Source of the DNA: CAVVEC01 sp963770485
GTDB taxonomy: Bacteria; Acidobacteriota; Terriglobia; Terriglobales; Acidobacteriaceae
NCBI GenBank assembly: GCA_963770485.1
Contig: CAVYPX010000009.1
Location: forward strand, 372,001-436,000
DNA: 64,000 nucleotides
Direction of reading: 5' to 3'
Below the pieces are notes generated by a model, which saw only the letters and a list, made by a program, of their open reading frames with translations, was not told where the DNA came from and made no database searches. Both the position numbers and the translations under genes were made by a program. Below, in pieces: positions 16,032 through 25,442 of the stretch; within the stretch, counting starts at the first letter, position 1; every line of letters starts with the position of its first letter.

Positions 16032-16477
16032 GAAACTTAGTTGCTCCTGACTTGATTGAAAGATGTCATAATAATCGCAGTTCGAAAGCAGAAGTATAAA
16101 TGAGCACAGGCAGAGGGGCAAACGACCCGCAGGATACCGCGGGCGCGCAGCGTCGATGGATCACGGGAACGCGCCGGTTAAGGTCGCATGCTTCGCGCGG
16201 GTGCTGCACTATCGGCGCGGCAGTTATAAACTCGCTACTTGACAGAAGGTTTTTTTCGAGTCTTGAATCGTGAAGGTCGGCGAGACTCTCGTCGAAGATT
16301 TCTCCCCAGCCAAAAAGTTTTGTGCTAGTATGCCGGACTGTTCCTGCTCATTGATATTTATTTCATTCCTGCGAAACCGCCCGTTGGTGGTGGGCCGATT
16401 TGGCTGGAAATGAGCGATTTCGTTCTGCAAATGCCGGGGCGCTGACTTGCGGCAGCGGCCCCACCAAGAAATCTCTT
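16032..16477. other. Divergent rpmH-dnaA gap; likely origin side
   Basis: A 446-bp gene-free gap at the point where the housekeeping genes switch from minus to plus strand. Patches are AT-rich (16055-16110, 16225-16255, 16310-16370). A TTGACA lies at 16239-16244 without a good -10 at 17 bp. I found no TTATCCACA box with one mismatch or fewer on either strand, so oriC is inferred only from gene order and strand switch. Confidence 0.4.
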
Positions 16478-17854
16478 ATGTCGGTTCCAAGTGCAACGCT
16501 TGCTCCTAACCCGTGGCTGCGCATCCTTGACGCGCTGGAAAAAAAGATCAACCGGCACTCCTACGACACTTGGCTGAAGCCGACGCGCTATAGCCATTCC
16601 AGCGGAAAGATCCTTTTCGTGCGGGTACCCACGGCTGAGTTCCGCAGCGTGGGCGACAAATATGCCGATCTGATTCAGGAGGCTCTCGATAATCTTGGCC
16701 TCGAGTATCAGGACGTGCAGTTCGTTACCCCGGAAGACGATCCCGCAGCAACACCCGTTCGTCACGATGGCGGGCTTTCGTCCCATCCCACCCCAGCAGC
16801 GCCGCCGTCGCAGGCACGTTTTGACTGGGATGGGGCGGCGCAACTGAATCCGCGTTACACCTTCGACGCGTTCGTGATTGGCAGCGGGAATCAGTTTGCC
16901 CACGCCGCTTGTCAAGCCGTGGCAGAACGTCCCTCGAAGGCGTACAACCCGCTGTTCCTCTACGGCGGCGTCGGCATGGGTAAAACCCACTTGATGCAGG
17001 CCATCGGGCATGAGATCAAGCTGCGCCAGCCGCAGTCCGCCATCTGCTACGTTTCCAGCGACAAGTTCACCAACGACATGATCAACTCGCTGCGTTACGA
17101 CAAGATGAGCACCTTCCGCGACCGCTTCCGCAACGTGGACGTGCTGCTGGTGGACGACATCCAGTTCATCGCCCAGAAGGAGCGCACCCAGGAAGAGTTC
17201 TTCCACACCTTCAATGCCTTGCACGATTCGATGAAACAGATCGTGATTGCCAGCGATCGTCCACCCAAGGAGCTGGCCGAAATCGAGGACCGCTTGCGCA
17301 GCCGCTTCGAATGGGGCCTCATCGCCGACATCCAGCCGCCCGATCTGGAAACCAAGGTCGCCATCCTGCAGAAAAAGTCCGAGCAGGAGAAGGTTACGTT
17401 GCCCACCGACGTGGCTCTCTACATCGCTTCCAATATTCGCTCCAACGTCCGCGAACTGGAAGGAGCGCTGATTCGGCTGGTGGCGCACTCTTCGCTGATC
17501 GGCGCCGAAATCACTCTCCCTTATACCCAACAGGTGCTCAAGAATTTCATCGATTCCCAGGCGCGGAAGGTGACCATCGAGTCCATTCAGAAGGCTGTGG
17601 CGGAACAGTTCGGGTTGCGGCTGGTGGAGATCAAGGCCAAGAACAACTCTCGCGCTATTGTCTATCCCCGTCAGATCGCCATGTATCTGGCCAAGCATCT
17701 TACCGAAGCCTCCCTGCCGGAGATCGGACGCCAGTTCGGCGGCAAGCACCACACCACAGTGTTGCACTCGGTGGAAAAGATCGATGAGGTACGAAAGACG
17801 GACAAAGATCTGAACCGGCTGCTGAATAAGTTGACCGAACAGCTGGGTGGGTAG
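16478..17854 (+). CDS. dnaA: Chromosomal replication initiator DnaA
   Basis: 458 residues from the ATG at 16478 (MSVPSATLAPNPWLRILDAL). Domain I is followed by a short linker and the AAA+ domain, with Walker A GGVGMGKTHL (about residue 162) and Walker B LLVDDIQFI. The C-terminal domain IV carries the DnaA-box motif GRQFGGKHHTTVLHSVEKI. It binds oriC and opens the duplex. An in-frame extension to 16400 lacks homology. dnaN follows at about 190 bp on the same strand. Confidence 0.97.
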   Translation: MSVPSATLAPNPWLRILDALEKKINRHSYDTWLKPTRYSHSSGKILFVRVPTAEFRSVGDKYADLIQEALDNLGLEYQDVQFVTPEDDPAATPVRHDGGLSSHPTPAAPPSQARFDWDGAAQLNPRYTFDAFVIGSGNQFAHAACQAVAERPSKAYNPLFLYGGVGMGKTHLMQAIGHEIKLRQPQSAICYVSSDKFTNDMINSLRYDKMSTFRDRFRNVDVLLVDDIQFIAQKERTQEEFFHTFNALHDSMKQIVIASDRPPKELAEIEDRLRSRFEWGLIADIQPPDLETKVAILQKKSEQEKVTLPTDVALYIASNIRSNVRELEGALIRLVAHSSLIGAEITLPYTQQVLKNFIDSQARKVTIESIQKAVAEQFGLRLVEIKAKNNSRAIVYPRQIAMYLAKHLTEASLPEIGRQFGGKHHTTVLHSVEKIDEVRKTDKDLNRLLNKLTEQLGG

Positions 17855-18047
17855 ATCACGGATGGGGCGAAAAGCGAGCGCGGGGGCAATTGCGCTGGAT
17901 TGTCTTTTTTCCTTCTGCCCGTGTTATCGCTGGTTTTGGAGCTTTTTCTTTTGATATAAGGGGAGTATCAAAGCAGGTAGCGCTGCACGGCGGGGGGCTT
18001 GGCTTATGCCGGTAGAAGCGATCGCATCCGCGACGGGAACCACCACC

Positions 18048-19163
18048 ATGGAAATCACGGTCAGCAAGTTTGAGCTGTTGCGCGAGCTCACGGCGACGCA
18101 GGGCGTAGTCGAACGCAAGACCACGATTCCGATTCTGTCGAATTATTTGTTCGAGGCTGCCGGCGACAAACTTTCGCTCACTGCCACCGATCTCGATCTG
18201 AGCCTGCGCACCTCTTGCCTTGTCAAAGTGAAGAAAGAAGGCGCGTGCACGATTCCTGCCCGCAAGCTGCACGACTACGTGAAGCTGCTGCCCGATGCCG
18301 AGATCACCATCAAGTTGCTGGAAAATCACTGGGTCAGCATCCGCTGCGGGCGCTCGAACACCAAGATGGTGGGCATGGCGCGGTCGAATTTTCCCAGCCT
18401 GCCGGCATTTCCCACCGCCGGCGTGGTAAAGATTCCGGCACAGGTTCTGCGCGGCATGATCGCAAAAACGGGATTCGCCATCGCCAGCGAAGAATCACGC
18501 TACACGCTGAATGGCGCGCTGATGGTGCTGAAGACTGAGTCCATCACCATGGTCGCAACCGACGGCCACCGCTTGTCGCACATCGAGCGGAGCGGCGAGA
18601 AATTCGAAGGCGTTTCCGGCGAGATGAAAACGCTTGTCCCCAAGAAAGCGATGGACGAGCTGAAGTCCTTGCTCGATTCGACGGATGTCGAAACCATTGA
18701 ATTCGCCAAGGACGAATCTACGCTCTTCTTCCGCATTGGACCGCGTCTGCTGACCTCGCGCCAACTTACGGGCCAGTTCCCGAACTATGAAGCCGTGCTG
18801 CCCAAGGACAACAACAAGAGCATTACTGTGCGCGGCGAAGAGCTCAACGCGGCCATCTCCCGCGTCGCCCAGTTTGCTGACGAGCGCTCGCGTGCGGTGC
18901 GTCTGCGTCTGGAGAAGGGCGAGCTAAAACTGTCGGCTTCGTCTTCCGAGATGGGCGAATCGGAAGACTCGATCGAAATCGACTACGACGGCGACGCACT
19001 CGCCATCGGCTTCAACGCGCAATATCTTCTGGACTTCCTCAAGGCCACCGGCAGCGGTGAGGTGAAGCTGGAATTCAAGGATGGCCAATCCGCCGGCCAG
19101 ATGCGCCCCGCCGAGAGCGAAGACTACAAGTACCGCTACATCGTGATGCCGATGCGGATCTGA
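18048..19163 (+). CDS. dnaN: DNA polymerase III sliding clamp (beta subunit)
   Basis: 371 residues from MEITVSKFELLRELTATQGV, with three clamp domains and the typical C-terminal YRYIVMPMRI. The clamp ring gives polymerase III processivity and is a hub for repair proteins. The start at 18048 matches the family; an upstream ATG at 18006 would add 14 residues and cannot be excluded. It follows dnaA as usual; recF is not next to it. Confidence 0.96.
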   Translation: MEITVSKFELLRELTATQGVVERKTTIPILSNYLFEAAGDKLSLTATDLDLSLRTSCLVKVKKEGACTIPARKLHDYVKLLPDAEITIKLLENHWVSIRCGRSNTKMVGMARSNFPSLPAFPTAGVVKIPAQVLRGMIAKTGFAIASEESRYTLNGALMVLKTESITMVATDGHRLSHIERSGEKFEGVSGEMKTLVPKKAMDELKSLLDSTDVETIEFAKDESTLFFRIGPRLLTSRQLTGQFPNYEAVLPKDNNKSITVRGEELNAAISRVAQFADERSRAVRLRLEKGELKLSASSSEMGESEDSIEIDYDGDALAIGFNAQYLLDFLKATGSGEVKLEFKDGQSAGQMRPAESEDYKYRYIVMPMRI

Positions 19164-19208
19164 GGACGAAGTCCTCAGTGCGGGAGCTTGCTTGACCCCG
19201 AGGGCAAC

Positions 19209-20126
19209 ATGGCGAGGGTGCTTAACGCGGCTTTGTTTTTACTTATTTGCCCTTGCCTGTTCTCTCAACAACCTCGTTCATCCGCAGAGCTATCGCACGG
19301 TAGCCTACCCTCGACTGAGATTGTCAATCCAAAGCCTTCTACACTGCTGATTACCGCGAGAGTGAAGGACGCGACTGTCGGGGATCTCAGCCCAGCGGAT
19401 CTGGAACTCCAAGAAGATGGGCAAGTTGCGAGAATACAAGAAGTGCGCAAGTTGAGCAGAGCCCCGTTACGCTATTGCGTTCTCTTCGATGCCAGCAATT
19501 CGGAACGGGATCGGTTCGAGCTCCAGCAGCTTGAAGTCCGCGATGTATTGGGACGAATCGTCGCAGCGGGAACCGATCGCGGTTGGTTGGTGCTGTTCAA
19601 CCAGCAGATTCGGGAAAGCGACGAAACCAGCAATCCGCTGGATATCATTAACGTGATCTCCCGCACGAAGCCTTCCGGTGCGACGAGCTTGTACGATGCG
19701 GTCCAGAGTTGCGCCAATCGCATGCTGAAGGGCATTTCTGACCAGGGCCTGCGCGCCATGTTCCTCTTCAGTGATGGTGAGGAAAACCAAAGCAACGCTA
19801 CTCAATTCGTGGCTATCGAAACGGCATTAAGAGCGGGTGTACGAATTTACGCGTTCGGCCCAGAGCAAGATCGGTTCCACCGGGGCATTCATTTCCTGAG
19901 AGAGCTGGCACAGACGACGGGTGGGCGGGTCTATTGGATCTGGACGGCAAAACAGATCGCAAGTGCCGTGGGAGATCTGGGTGACGAACTTCGAAGCCCG
20001 TTTGTCGTGGTGTATTCGGTTGCCGATCGCAAGTCCGACGGGCGCGTCCACAAGTTGACGCTTAAGTCGCGCAAGAAGGGCCTCACCGTTTTGGCGCCTA
20101 CGGAGTACTACGCGCCCAAGCCTTGA
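19209..20126 (+). CDS. Secreted VWFA-domain protein (acidobacterial type)
   Basis: 305 residues. A signal peptide (ARVLNAALFLLICPCLFSQ) precedes a short beta segment (LITARVKDATVGDLSPADLE), then a von Willebrand A domain with an intact MIDAS start, DASNS (DxSxS), and FSDGEEN. Such VWFA-related proteins are numerous in Acidobacteriota; their binding partners are unknown. The start at 19209 follows GAGGG. It lies between dnaN and mscL without an obvious functional link. Confidence 0.82.
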   Translation: MARVLNAALFLLICPCLFSQQPRSSAELSHGSLPSTEIVNPKPSTLLITARVKDATVGDLSPADLELQEDGQVARIQEVRKLSRAPLRYCVLFDASNSERDRFELQQLEVRDVLGRIVAAGTDRGWLVLFNQQIRESDETSNPLDIINVISRTKPSGATSLYDAVQSCANRMLKGISDQGLRAMFLFSDGEENQSNATQFVAIETALRAGVRIYAFGPEQDRFHRGIHFLRELAQTTGGRVYWIWTAKQIASAVGDLGDELRSPFVVVYSVADRKSDGRVHKLTLKSRKKGLTVLAPTEYYAPKP

Positions 20127-20142
20127 TTTGTGGGCTCCGCCC

Positions 20143-20171
20143 TTGACTCTCCATCGCTTCAGCCGTACAGT
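20143..20171 (+). promoter_or_regulatory. Candidate mscL promoter
   Basis: TTGACT (20143-20148), an exact 17-bp spacer and TACAGT (20166-20171), 25 nt before the mscL start. A good sigma70-type match, with AGGAGG between promoter and ATG. Confidence 0.55.
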
Positions 20172-20196
20172 GGCCTCAATCCTCGCAGGAGGTCCA

Positions 20197-20619
20197 ATGC
20201 TCAGCGGATTCAAGCAGTTCATTCTTCGTGGCAATGTGATTGACATGGCGGTCGGCGTGGTGATTGGGGCAGCGTTCGCCTCCGTGGTTTCGGCTTTCAC
20301 CAAGGACCTGCTCACCCCGCTCATCGCTGCTATCGTCGGCAAGCCCGATTTTTCTGCCATCAAGTTCACCGTCAACGGAAGCATGTTTGCTGTCGGCGAC
20401 TTCATCAATGCAGGCGTGTCATTCCTGCTGGTCGCAGCGGCGGTGTACTTCTTCGTTGTCACTCCAATCAACGCGTTGGTCGCGCGTATGCGCAAAGCTC
20501 CGGCCCCCGCTGATCCGACGACGAAGAAGTGCCCCGAATGCCTGAGTGAGATTCCAATTGACGCCAAGCGCTGCGCCCACTGCGCGCAGCCGGTCGGCAT
20601 GGGCATTGCGGCAGACTGA
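20197..20619 (+). CDS. mscL: Large-conductance mechanosensitive channel with C-terminal zinc ribbon
   Basis: 140 residues. MscL core: MLSGFKQFILRGNVIDMAVG, first helix VGVVIGAAFASVVSAF, and second helix VSFLLVAAAVYFFVV. The C-terminal cytoplasmic end carries a CPEC...CAHC zinc-ribbon (KKCPECLSEIPIDAKRCAHC) in place of the usual amphipathic bundle end. MscL releases solutes on hypo-osmotic shock. The start at 20197 has AGGAGG at ideal spacing. The ribbon suggests metal- or redox-linked control, which is inference. Confidence 0.93.
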   Translation: MLSGFKQFILRGNVIDMAVGVVIGAAFASVVSAFTKDLLTPLIAAIVGKPDFSAIKFTVNGSMFAVGDFINAGVSFLLVAAAVYFFVVTPINALVARMRKAPAPADPTTKKCPECLSEIPIDAKRCAHCAQPVGMGIAAD

Positions 20620-20726
20620 GGCTTCATTCGCCGGAATAGCACGGGCTGGATGCCGCGCTTCAACTTCGTGCAGGCACGCTGGAGGGGACAGGATTTTCCC
20701 TGCCTTTGAACTGCTAAAATGCCTTC

Positions 20727-21290
20727 GTGAAAAACTACCAGCTCCGTATTACGCTGATCGGGATCGAGCCGTGCATCTGGCGCCGCATCGCCGTGCCGGG
20801 AACCGTCACCCTGGCGAAGCTCCATAACATCATCCAGATCAGCATGGGATGGGACAACTACCACATATATCTTTTCGACGTGGGTAAGCAATCTTATGGA
20901 GAAGGCATGCAGGAGTGGGCGGAATTCGATAAGAGAGTCGTCAATGCGAAGCGAGTTATGTTGCAGGATCTGGTTTCGCGCAAAGGTGCGCGTTTTCTCT
21001 ACACCTACGACATGGGCGCCGGCTGGGAGCATCAGATCTTTGTGGAACAGATCGAGGATGGTGTGCCGGCGAAAATTCGCTGCCTCGAGGGAGGCCGTAG
21101 CTGCCCGCCAGAGGATTGCGGCGGTCCGGCTGGCTACGAGGAGCTTTTGGAGATCCTCTTTAACCCAAAGCACCCGGAGTACGAAGAGCGCAAGGAGTGG
21201 GTGGGAGGCCATTTTGACCCAGAACACTTTAATCCGGAGCCAGTCAACCGCCGGCTCAACCGTCTGAAGGTCCGAACTGAGGCGGCGTGA
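20727..21290 (+). CDS. Plasmid pRiA4b ORF-3 family protein
   Basis: 187 residues from a GTG start. Motifs typical of the pRiA4b ORF-3 family: LIGIEPCIWRRIAVPGTVTL, MGWDNYHIYLF, YTYDMGAGWEH and PPEDCGGPAGYEE. The fold is known but the biochemical role is not established. A TAAAAT box (20715-20720) ends 6 nt before the start and no Shine-Dalgarno is seen, so translation may be leaderless. Confidence 0.87.
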   Translation: MKNYQLRITLIGIEPCIWRRIAVPGTVTLAKLHNIIQISMGWDNYHIYLFDVGKQSYGEGMQEWAEFDKRVVNAKRVMLQDLVSRKGARFLYTYDMGAGWEHQIFVEQIEDGVPAKIRCLEGGRSCPPEDCGGPAGYEELLEILFNPKHPEYEERKEWVGGHFDPEHFNPEPVNRRLNRLKVRTEAA

Positions 21291-21343
21291 TCGCGACTGG
21301 CCGCCGGGCGACCCTCATGCCATCTCTTGTAACATGAAGACAG

Positions 21344-22036
21344 ATGAGTCGCTGCCTGCCCCCAATTTTCCACTGCTTGACCGTCGCCCTTCTGATCTGT
21401 CATGTCGCGGCCCAGCAAACACCCAAAGAGCTTCCAAGATCGGCCAATCCCTCTTCCCACGCAAATCCGCTAATTCCCGAACCCGGCGCCATCTCTAACG
21501 GCGTGTATCGCAACTCGTTTTTCGGATTCACCTACAAACTCCCTTTTGGCTGGGTGGATCGCACGGAGGACATGGGGTCAGGCACCGACCAGCCATCGCA
21601 AGTCGCGGAGGGAGCATCAAAGCCTGACACGAATCGTGCCAAACCTCTCGTTCTTCTGGCCATCTTCGAGCGGCCGCCGGAGGCCACCGGCAACACAATC
21701 AATTCCGCAGTGGTGATCGCGGCCGAACCCGTGTCTTCCTACCCAGGCCTGATGAATGCAGAAAACTACTTCGGCCCTCTGACCGAACTCGTCAGATCCA
21801 AGAGCATGAAAGTCGTAAACGGACCTTACGAGTACGTCATAGGAGCCCAGCACCTGATGCGCGGCGACTTCAGCAAAGAACTCGGCAAGCTCACCATGTA
21901 TCAGAGTTCTCTCGTGATGATGGAGAAGAGGTATGTGGTCTCATTCACCTTCATCGGCGGAAGCGAGGACGAAGTCGAGGAGCTACTGAAGGGTCTGAGT
22001 TTTGGCAAGAAAGAAACGCCAGCAGCACGCAAATAA
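21344..22036 (+). CDS. Hypothetical secreted protein
   Basis: 230 residues. A signal peptide-like start (MSRCLPPIFHCLTVALLICHVAAQQ) precedes a Pro/Ser-rich segment and a soluble domain beginning NGVYRNSFFGFTYKLPFGWV. The latter pattern, a short strand then a helix with FTYKLP, recurs in uncharacterised acidobacterial exported proteins. No catalytic motif is visible. It lies upstream of gyrB on the same strand, with a 243-bp gap. Confidence 0.65.
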   Translation: MSRCLPPIFHCLTVALLICHVAAQQTPKELPRSANPSSHANPLIPEPGAISNGVYRNSFFGFTYKLPFGWVDRTEDMGSGTDQPSQVAEGASKPDTNRAKPLVLLAIFERPPEATGNTINSAVVIAAEPVSSYPGLMNAENYFGPLTELVRSKSMKVVNGPYEYVIGAQHLMRGDFSKELGKLTMYQSSLVMMEKRYVVSFTFIGGSEDEVEELLKGLSFGKKETPAARK

Positions 22037-22133
22037 CCGCCCGGGAAGCTGGGACTCCGCCGCCAGAGTCTTTCCATTAAAGACGGGGTCTCTAAGTCAC
22101 ACTAAGATCACGGTTTACCGCTGCGGTTCGGGG

Positions 22134-22162
22134 TCGAAAAATGGCGCGGGTTATGCTACAAT
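22134..22162 (+). promoter_or_regulatory. Candidate gyrB promoter
   Basis: TCGAAA (22134-22139), 17 bp and TACAAT (22157-22162). It would give a leader of about 110 nt. A separate TTGACA begins at 22164 but has no matching -10 at standard spacing. Supercoiling control of gyrB is common, but nothing here proves it. Confidence 0.35.
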
Positions 22163-22279
22163 TTGACATAAGTTCCCGGGCCATAAGTATTAGTAATTTC
22201 AGTAATTTGAGCCCATTTTGAGGGCACCGGAAAAGCGCGCCGGGCAAAGCTCAAACCCTGGCCTTCTCCACGGAGCTAA

Positions 22280-24919
22280 ATGGCGACAAAAGGGATCGGT
22301 ACCGCTGCCATCGTTGACACCAAAAACAAGAACGCTGCACCCGCTCTGAACAACGGCGGCAACGGCGATTACACTGCCGAGTCGATCAAGGTGTTGGGCG
22401 GCATGGAAGCCGTTCGCAAGCGGCCCGCGATGTACATCGGGTCCACTGGCGAGATGGGCTTGCACCACCTCGTCTATGAAGTCGTGGACAACTCGGTGGA
22501 CGAGGCGCTCGCCGGTTACGCGGATAAAATCGAAGTCACCATTCACCTCGACAACTCAATCACCGTCGTGGATAACGGTCGCGGCATTCCCGTCGACGCC
22601 ATGGACATCGATGGCGAAAAAGTCCCCGCTGCGGAAGTGGTGATGACCAAGCTGCACGCCGGCGGAAAATTCGACACATCTTCCTACAAAGTTTCTGGCG
22701 GATTGCACGGCGTGGGCGTGTCGGTGGTGAACGCTCTCAGCGAGGAACTGGAACTTGAGATCTGGCGTGACGGCTTTACCTGGGAGCAGACCTACTCCAA
22801 GGGCGAGCCCACCAGCAAGTTGAAAAAAGCGGGCGCGACCAAGAAACGCGGAACCAAAGTCCACTTTCTGCCCGATAAAGAAATTTTCACTGTCACAGAA
22901 TACAACTTCGATACCCTGGCGCAACGCTTGCGTGAGCTGGCATTCCTGAACAAGGGACTGACCATCACGCTCACCGACGAACGCACCACCGATCCCAAGA
23001 CCGGCGAGCCCAAAACTGCCCAATTCAAGTACAACGGCGGCATCGCAGAATTTATCAAGCACCTGAATCGCGGAAAAACCGTTCTCCACGATAAGCCGAT
23101 CTACATGGAAGATGACCGCAACGGCGTGCACTTGGAGATCGGCCTGCAATACAACGACGGGTATTCGGAATCGGTTTTCAGCTTTGCCAACAACATCAAC
23201 ACCGTCGACGGTGGAACCCATCTTTCCGGCTTCCGCATGTCGCTGACCCGCACCATCAACGCCGCCGGCCAGGAGATGGGTTTGTTCAAAGACGTGAAAG
23301 AGAATCTGACCGGCGACGACGTGCGCGAAGGCCTGGTCGCGGTGATCAGCGTCAAGCTGCCGCAGCCGCAATTTGAAGGTCAGACCAAAGGCAAACTGAA
23401 TTCCGATATTGCCGGAATTGTGCAAGCCTTCGTGAACGAAAAGCTGGGCGCGTTTCTTGAACAGAATCCAACCGTCGGGCGAAAAATCATCAACAAAGCC
23501 ATTGACGCTGCTCGCGCCCGCGAAGCCGCTCGCAAAGCCCGTGATCTGACGCGCCGGAAGGGCGCGCTGGATGGGGGCGGGTTACCAGGAAAACTCGCCG
23601 ACTGCTCCGAGCGCCAGCCGGAACGCTGCGAATTGTTTCTGGTCGAGGGCGAATCCGCAGGCGGCACGGCCAAGCAAGGACGCGACCGGCGTTTCCAGGC
23701 GATCCTGCCGCTTAAGGGCAAAATCCTCAACGTCGAAAAAGCCCGTTACGACAAGATGCTGGCGCACGAAGAAATCCGCGCCATGATTACGGCACTCGGC
23801 ACCGGCATTTCCAAAGAAGATTTCGATGCCAGCAAGCTGCGTTACGGCAAAGTGATTCTCATGACCGACGCCGACGTGGACGGAAGCCACATCCGCACGC
23901 TCCTGCTGACGTTCTTCTTCCGTCACATGCAGGAACTGATCAAGCGCAACAACGTCTACATCGCGCAGCCACCACTCTATTCGATCAAGAAGGGCAAGTC
24001 GCAGCAGTACATCAAAGACGACCGCGAATACGTGAAAGTACTGGTGAAGCGTGCATCGGAAGGTCTGGTCGTCCGTTATGGCGAAGGCGCGGCGAAGCTC
24101 GAAGGAGTAAATCTGTCCCGCTTCATGAACGTGTTGGACGAGTATCTCAAGTTGTTCGACAAGGTGGACAAGCGGTTGCGTGATGAACGGGTTACGGAAC
24201 TATTGCCCAAGCTCGATCTTGCCAAGCGGGTGGATTTTGAGGGTGACAAGAAAACCGCGCCCAGGAAAATCGAGAAGCTGGAGAAAGAACTGAAGAAGCT
24301 GCAAAAAGAGCGCAACTTCAAGGAAGTGGGCAGCCGCTTCGACGAAGAACATAATTTGTGGGAAGTGCGCTACGTCAACTCGCAGGGCGCCGAACACATC
24401 GTGAACTGGGAGCTGGCTTCGACCGCCGAATACCGGCAAATGCTGTCGAAGTTCAAGCAGATTGAACCCTACATGGAGCCGCCGTTTGTGGTGGAGACGA
24501 TCGCCAAGGCCGCTCCGGCCAACGGCAACGCCGCCGAAGAGCTCAGTGACGCTGAGCGGGAGGATCTCGAAAAGACTCAGAAGAAGACCGCGAAAGAAGT
24601 CTCCACAAAGGCTGTAGCTAAGAAGAAAGCTGAGATGCAAACCGTCGAGAAGACAAGCGCGCGCGATCTGTTCGAATACGTGCTCGGGGAAGGCCGCAAG
24701 GATTATGTCGTGCAGCGATACAAAGGCCTGGGCGAAATGACTTCGCAGCAACTCTGGGAAACGACCATGGATCCGGAGCGCCGCACGCTGCTTTCGGTCA
24801 AGCTCGAAGACATCGCCGAGTGCGAGACCATCTTCACCACTCTCATGGGTGAAGACGTGGAAGCCCGCCGAAAATTCATCGAAGACAACGCGCTGGATGT
24901 AAAGAATTTGGACATCTGA
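22280..24919 (+). CDS. gyrB: DNA gyrase subunit B
   Basis: 879 residues, longer than the 640-residue short form because of an insertion in the C-terminal half (roughly KKTAPRKIEKLEKELKKLQK to KAVAKKKAEMQTVEK). The GHKL ATPase domain starts with KVLGGMEAVRKRPAMYIGST and includes VVDNSVDEALAGYAD. The TOPRIM domain has EGESAGGTAKQGRDRRFQA and DADVDGSHIRT. It pairs with GyrA, encoded about 8.6 kb downstream, to introduce negative supercoils. Three TA pairs immediately follow it. Confidence 0.97.
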   Translation: MATKGIGTAAIVDTKNKNAAPALNNGGNGDYTAESIKVLGGMEAVRKRPAMYIGSTGEMGLHHLVYEVVDNSVDEALAGYADKIEVTIHLDNSITVVDNGRGIPVDAMDIDGEKVPAAEVVMTKLHAGGKFDTSSYKVSGGLHGVGVSVVNALSEELELEIWRDGFTWEQTYSKGEPTSKLKKAGATKKRGTKVHFLPDKEIFTVTEYNFDTLAQRLRELAFLNKGLTITLTDERTTDPKTGEPKTAQFKYNGGIAEFIKHLNRGKTVLHDKPIYMEDDRNGVHLEIGLQYNDGYSESVFSFANNINTVDGGTHLSGFRMSLTRTINAAGQEMGLFKDVKENLTGDDVREGLVAVISVKLPQPQFEGQTKGKLNSDIAGIVQAFVNEKLGAFLEQNPTVGRKIINKAIDAARAREAARKARDLTRRKGALDGGGLPGKLADCSERQPERCELFLVEGESAGGTAKQGRDRRFQAILPLKGKILNVEKARYDKMLAHEEIRAMITALGTGISKEDFDASKLRYGKVILMTDADVDGSHIRTLLLTFFFRHMQELIKRNNVYIAQPPLYSIKKGKSQQYIKDDREYVKVLVKRASEGLVVRYGEGAAKLEGVNLSRFMNVLDEYLKLFDKVDKRLRDERVTELLPKLDLAKRVDFEGDKKTAPRKIEKLEKELKKLQKERNFKEVGSRFDEEHNLWEVRYVNSQGAEHIVNWELASTAEYRQMLSKFKQIEPYMEPPFVVETIAKAAPANGNAAEELSDAEREDLEKTQKKTAKEVSTKAVAKKKAEMQTVEKTSARDLFEYVLGEGRKDYVVQRYKGLGEMTSQQLWETTMDPERRTLLSVKLEDIAECETIFTTLMGEDVEARRKFIEDNALDVKNLDI

Positions 24920-24932
24920 TGAACTCGTATAG

Positions 24933-24995
24933 GGCGGACACTCTTGTCCGCCGCCGTTGATTTTGATTGTGTGGGGACGGGCGCCCTCGCCCACC
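24933..24995. repeat. Hairpin repeats downstream of gyrB
   Basis: A perfect 8-bp stem, GGCGGACA-CTCT-TGTCCGCC (24933-24952), lies 14 nt after the gyrB stop. A second, weaker stem (GGGCG-CCCT-CGCCC) lies near 24978-24992. These match the window-wide 4-nt-loop hairpin family. They might terminate or stabilise the gyrB message, although no T-run follows. Confidence 0.65.
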
Positions 24996-25022
24996 CAAGC
25001 CGAGCAAATCTCGCCGGCGGGA

Positions 25023-25442
25023 CTAGAGCAGAAGCAGATTCGCGCCATGCGCTCTGAGCGCGCGGTCAAGAGTAACGAACTTCAAGCCTGCCACCGAAGC
25101 AAATGCTAGAAGGTAAGCGTCGGCCCAAACCTTTGGGGACCGACTGGACAACCGCGAGCGGAATTCTTTCTCCAGGTCATCCGGCTCGGGAAGGAAGGCA
25201 ATCCGAGTGTCGGCCCAAACTCGGTCCCACACCCTCCAGGCTTCAGACATCGTCTTGGTGTCCTTGCCCATGATCTTCTCAGTGGTTAGGAGACGTAGAA
25301 TTGTCAGTTGTGTGAACCGGCAGAAGAAGAACTGCTCTTCGCCAGCCCGTTCAAACCACTCCCTCGCCCTTTCTGCGTGAATGTGACGGCTCCACAGGAG
25401 CGCCAGCCAGACGTTCGCATCAAGGAAATTCAACGTGTTCAT
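25023..25442 (-). CDS. vapC: VapC-type PIN-domain toxin
   Basis: 139 residues. PIN acids are visible as D8 in FLDANVWLAL, D108 in VWADAYLLAFA and D126 in FVTLDRAL, with FCRFTQLTILRLLT typical of the TA-associated PIN subgroup. A probable ribonuclease toxin. It overlaps the antitoxin gene by 23 nt and converges on gyrB. Confidence 0.88.
   Translation of the reverse strand: MNTLNFLDANVWLALLWSRHIHAERAREWFERAGEEQFFFCRFTQLTILRLLTTEKIMGKDTKTMSEAWRVWDRVWADTRIAFLPEPDDLEKEFRSRLSSRSPKVWADAYLLAFASVAGLKFVTLDRALRAHGANLLLL

Noticed and set aside
16358..17767. Long open frame on the minus strand opposite dnaA
   Set aside because: It lies fully antisense to a clear dnaA; such frames are common in GC-rich coding DNA and it shows no family motif.
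19827..21227. Long antisense frame across the VWA, mscL and pRiA4b genes
   Set aside because: Spans three recognised genes on the other strand, with no domain of its own.
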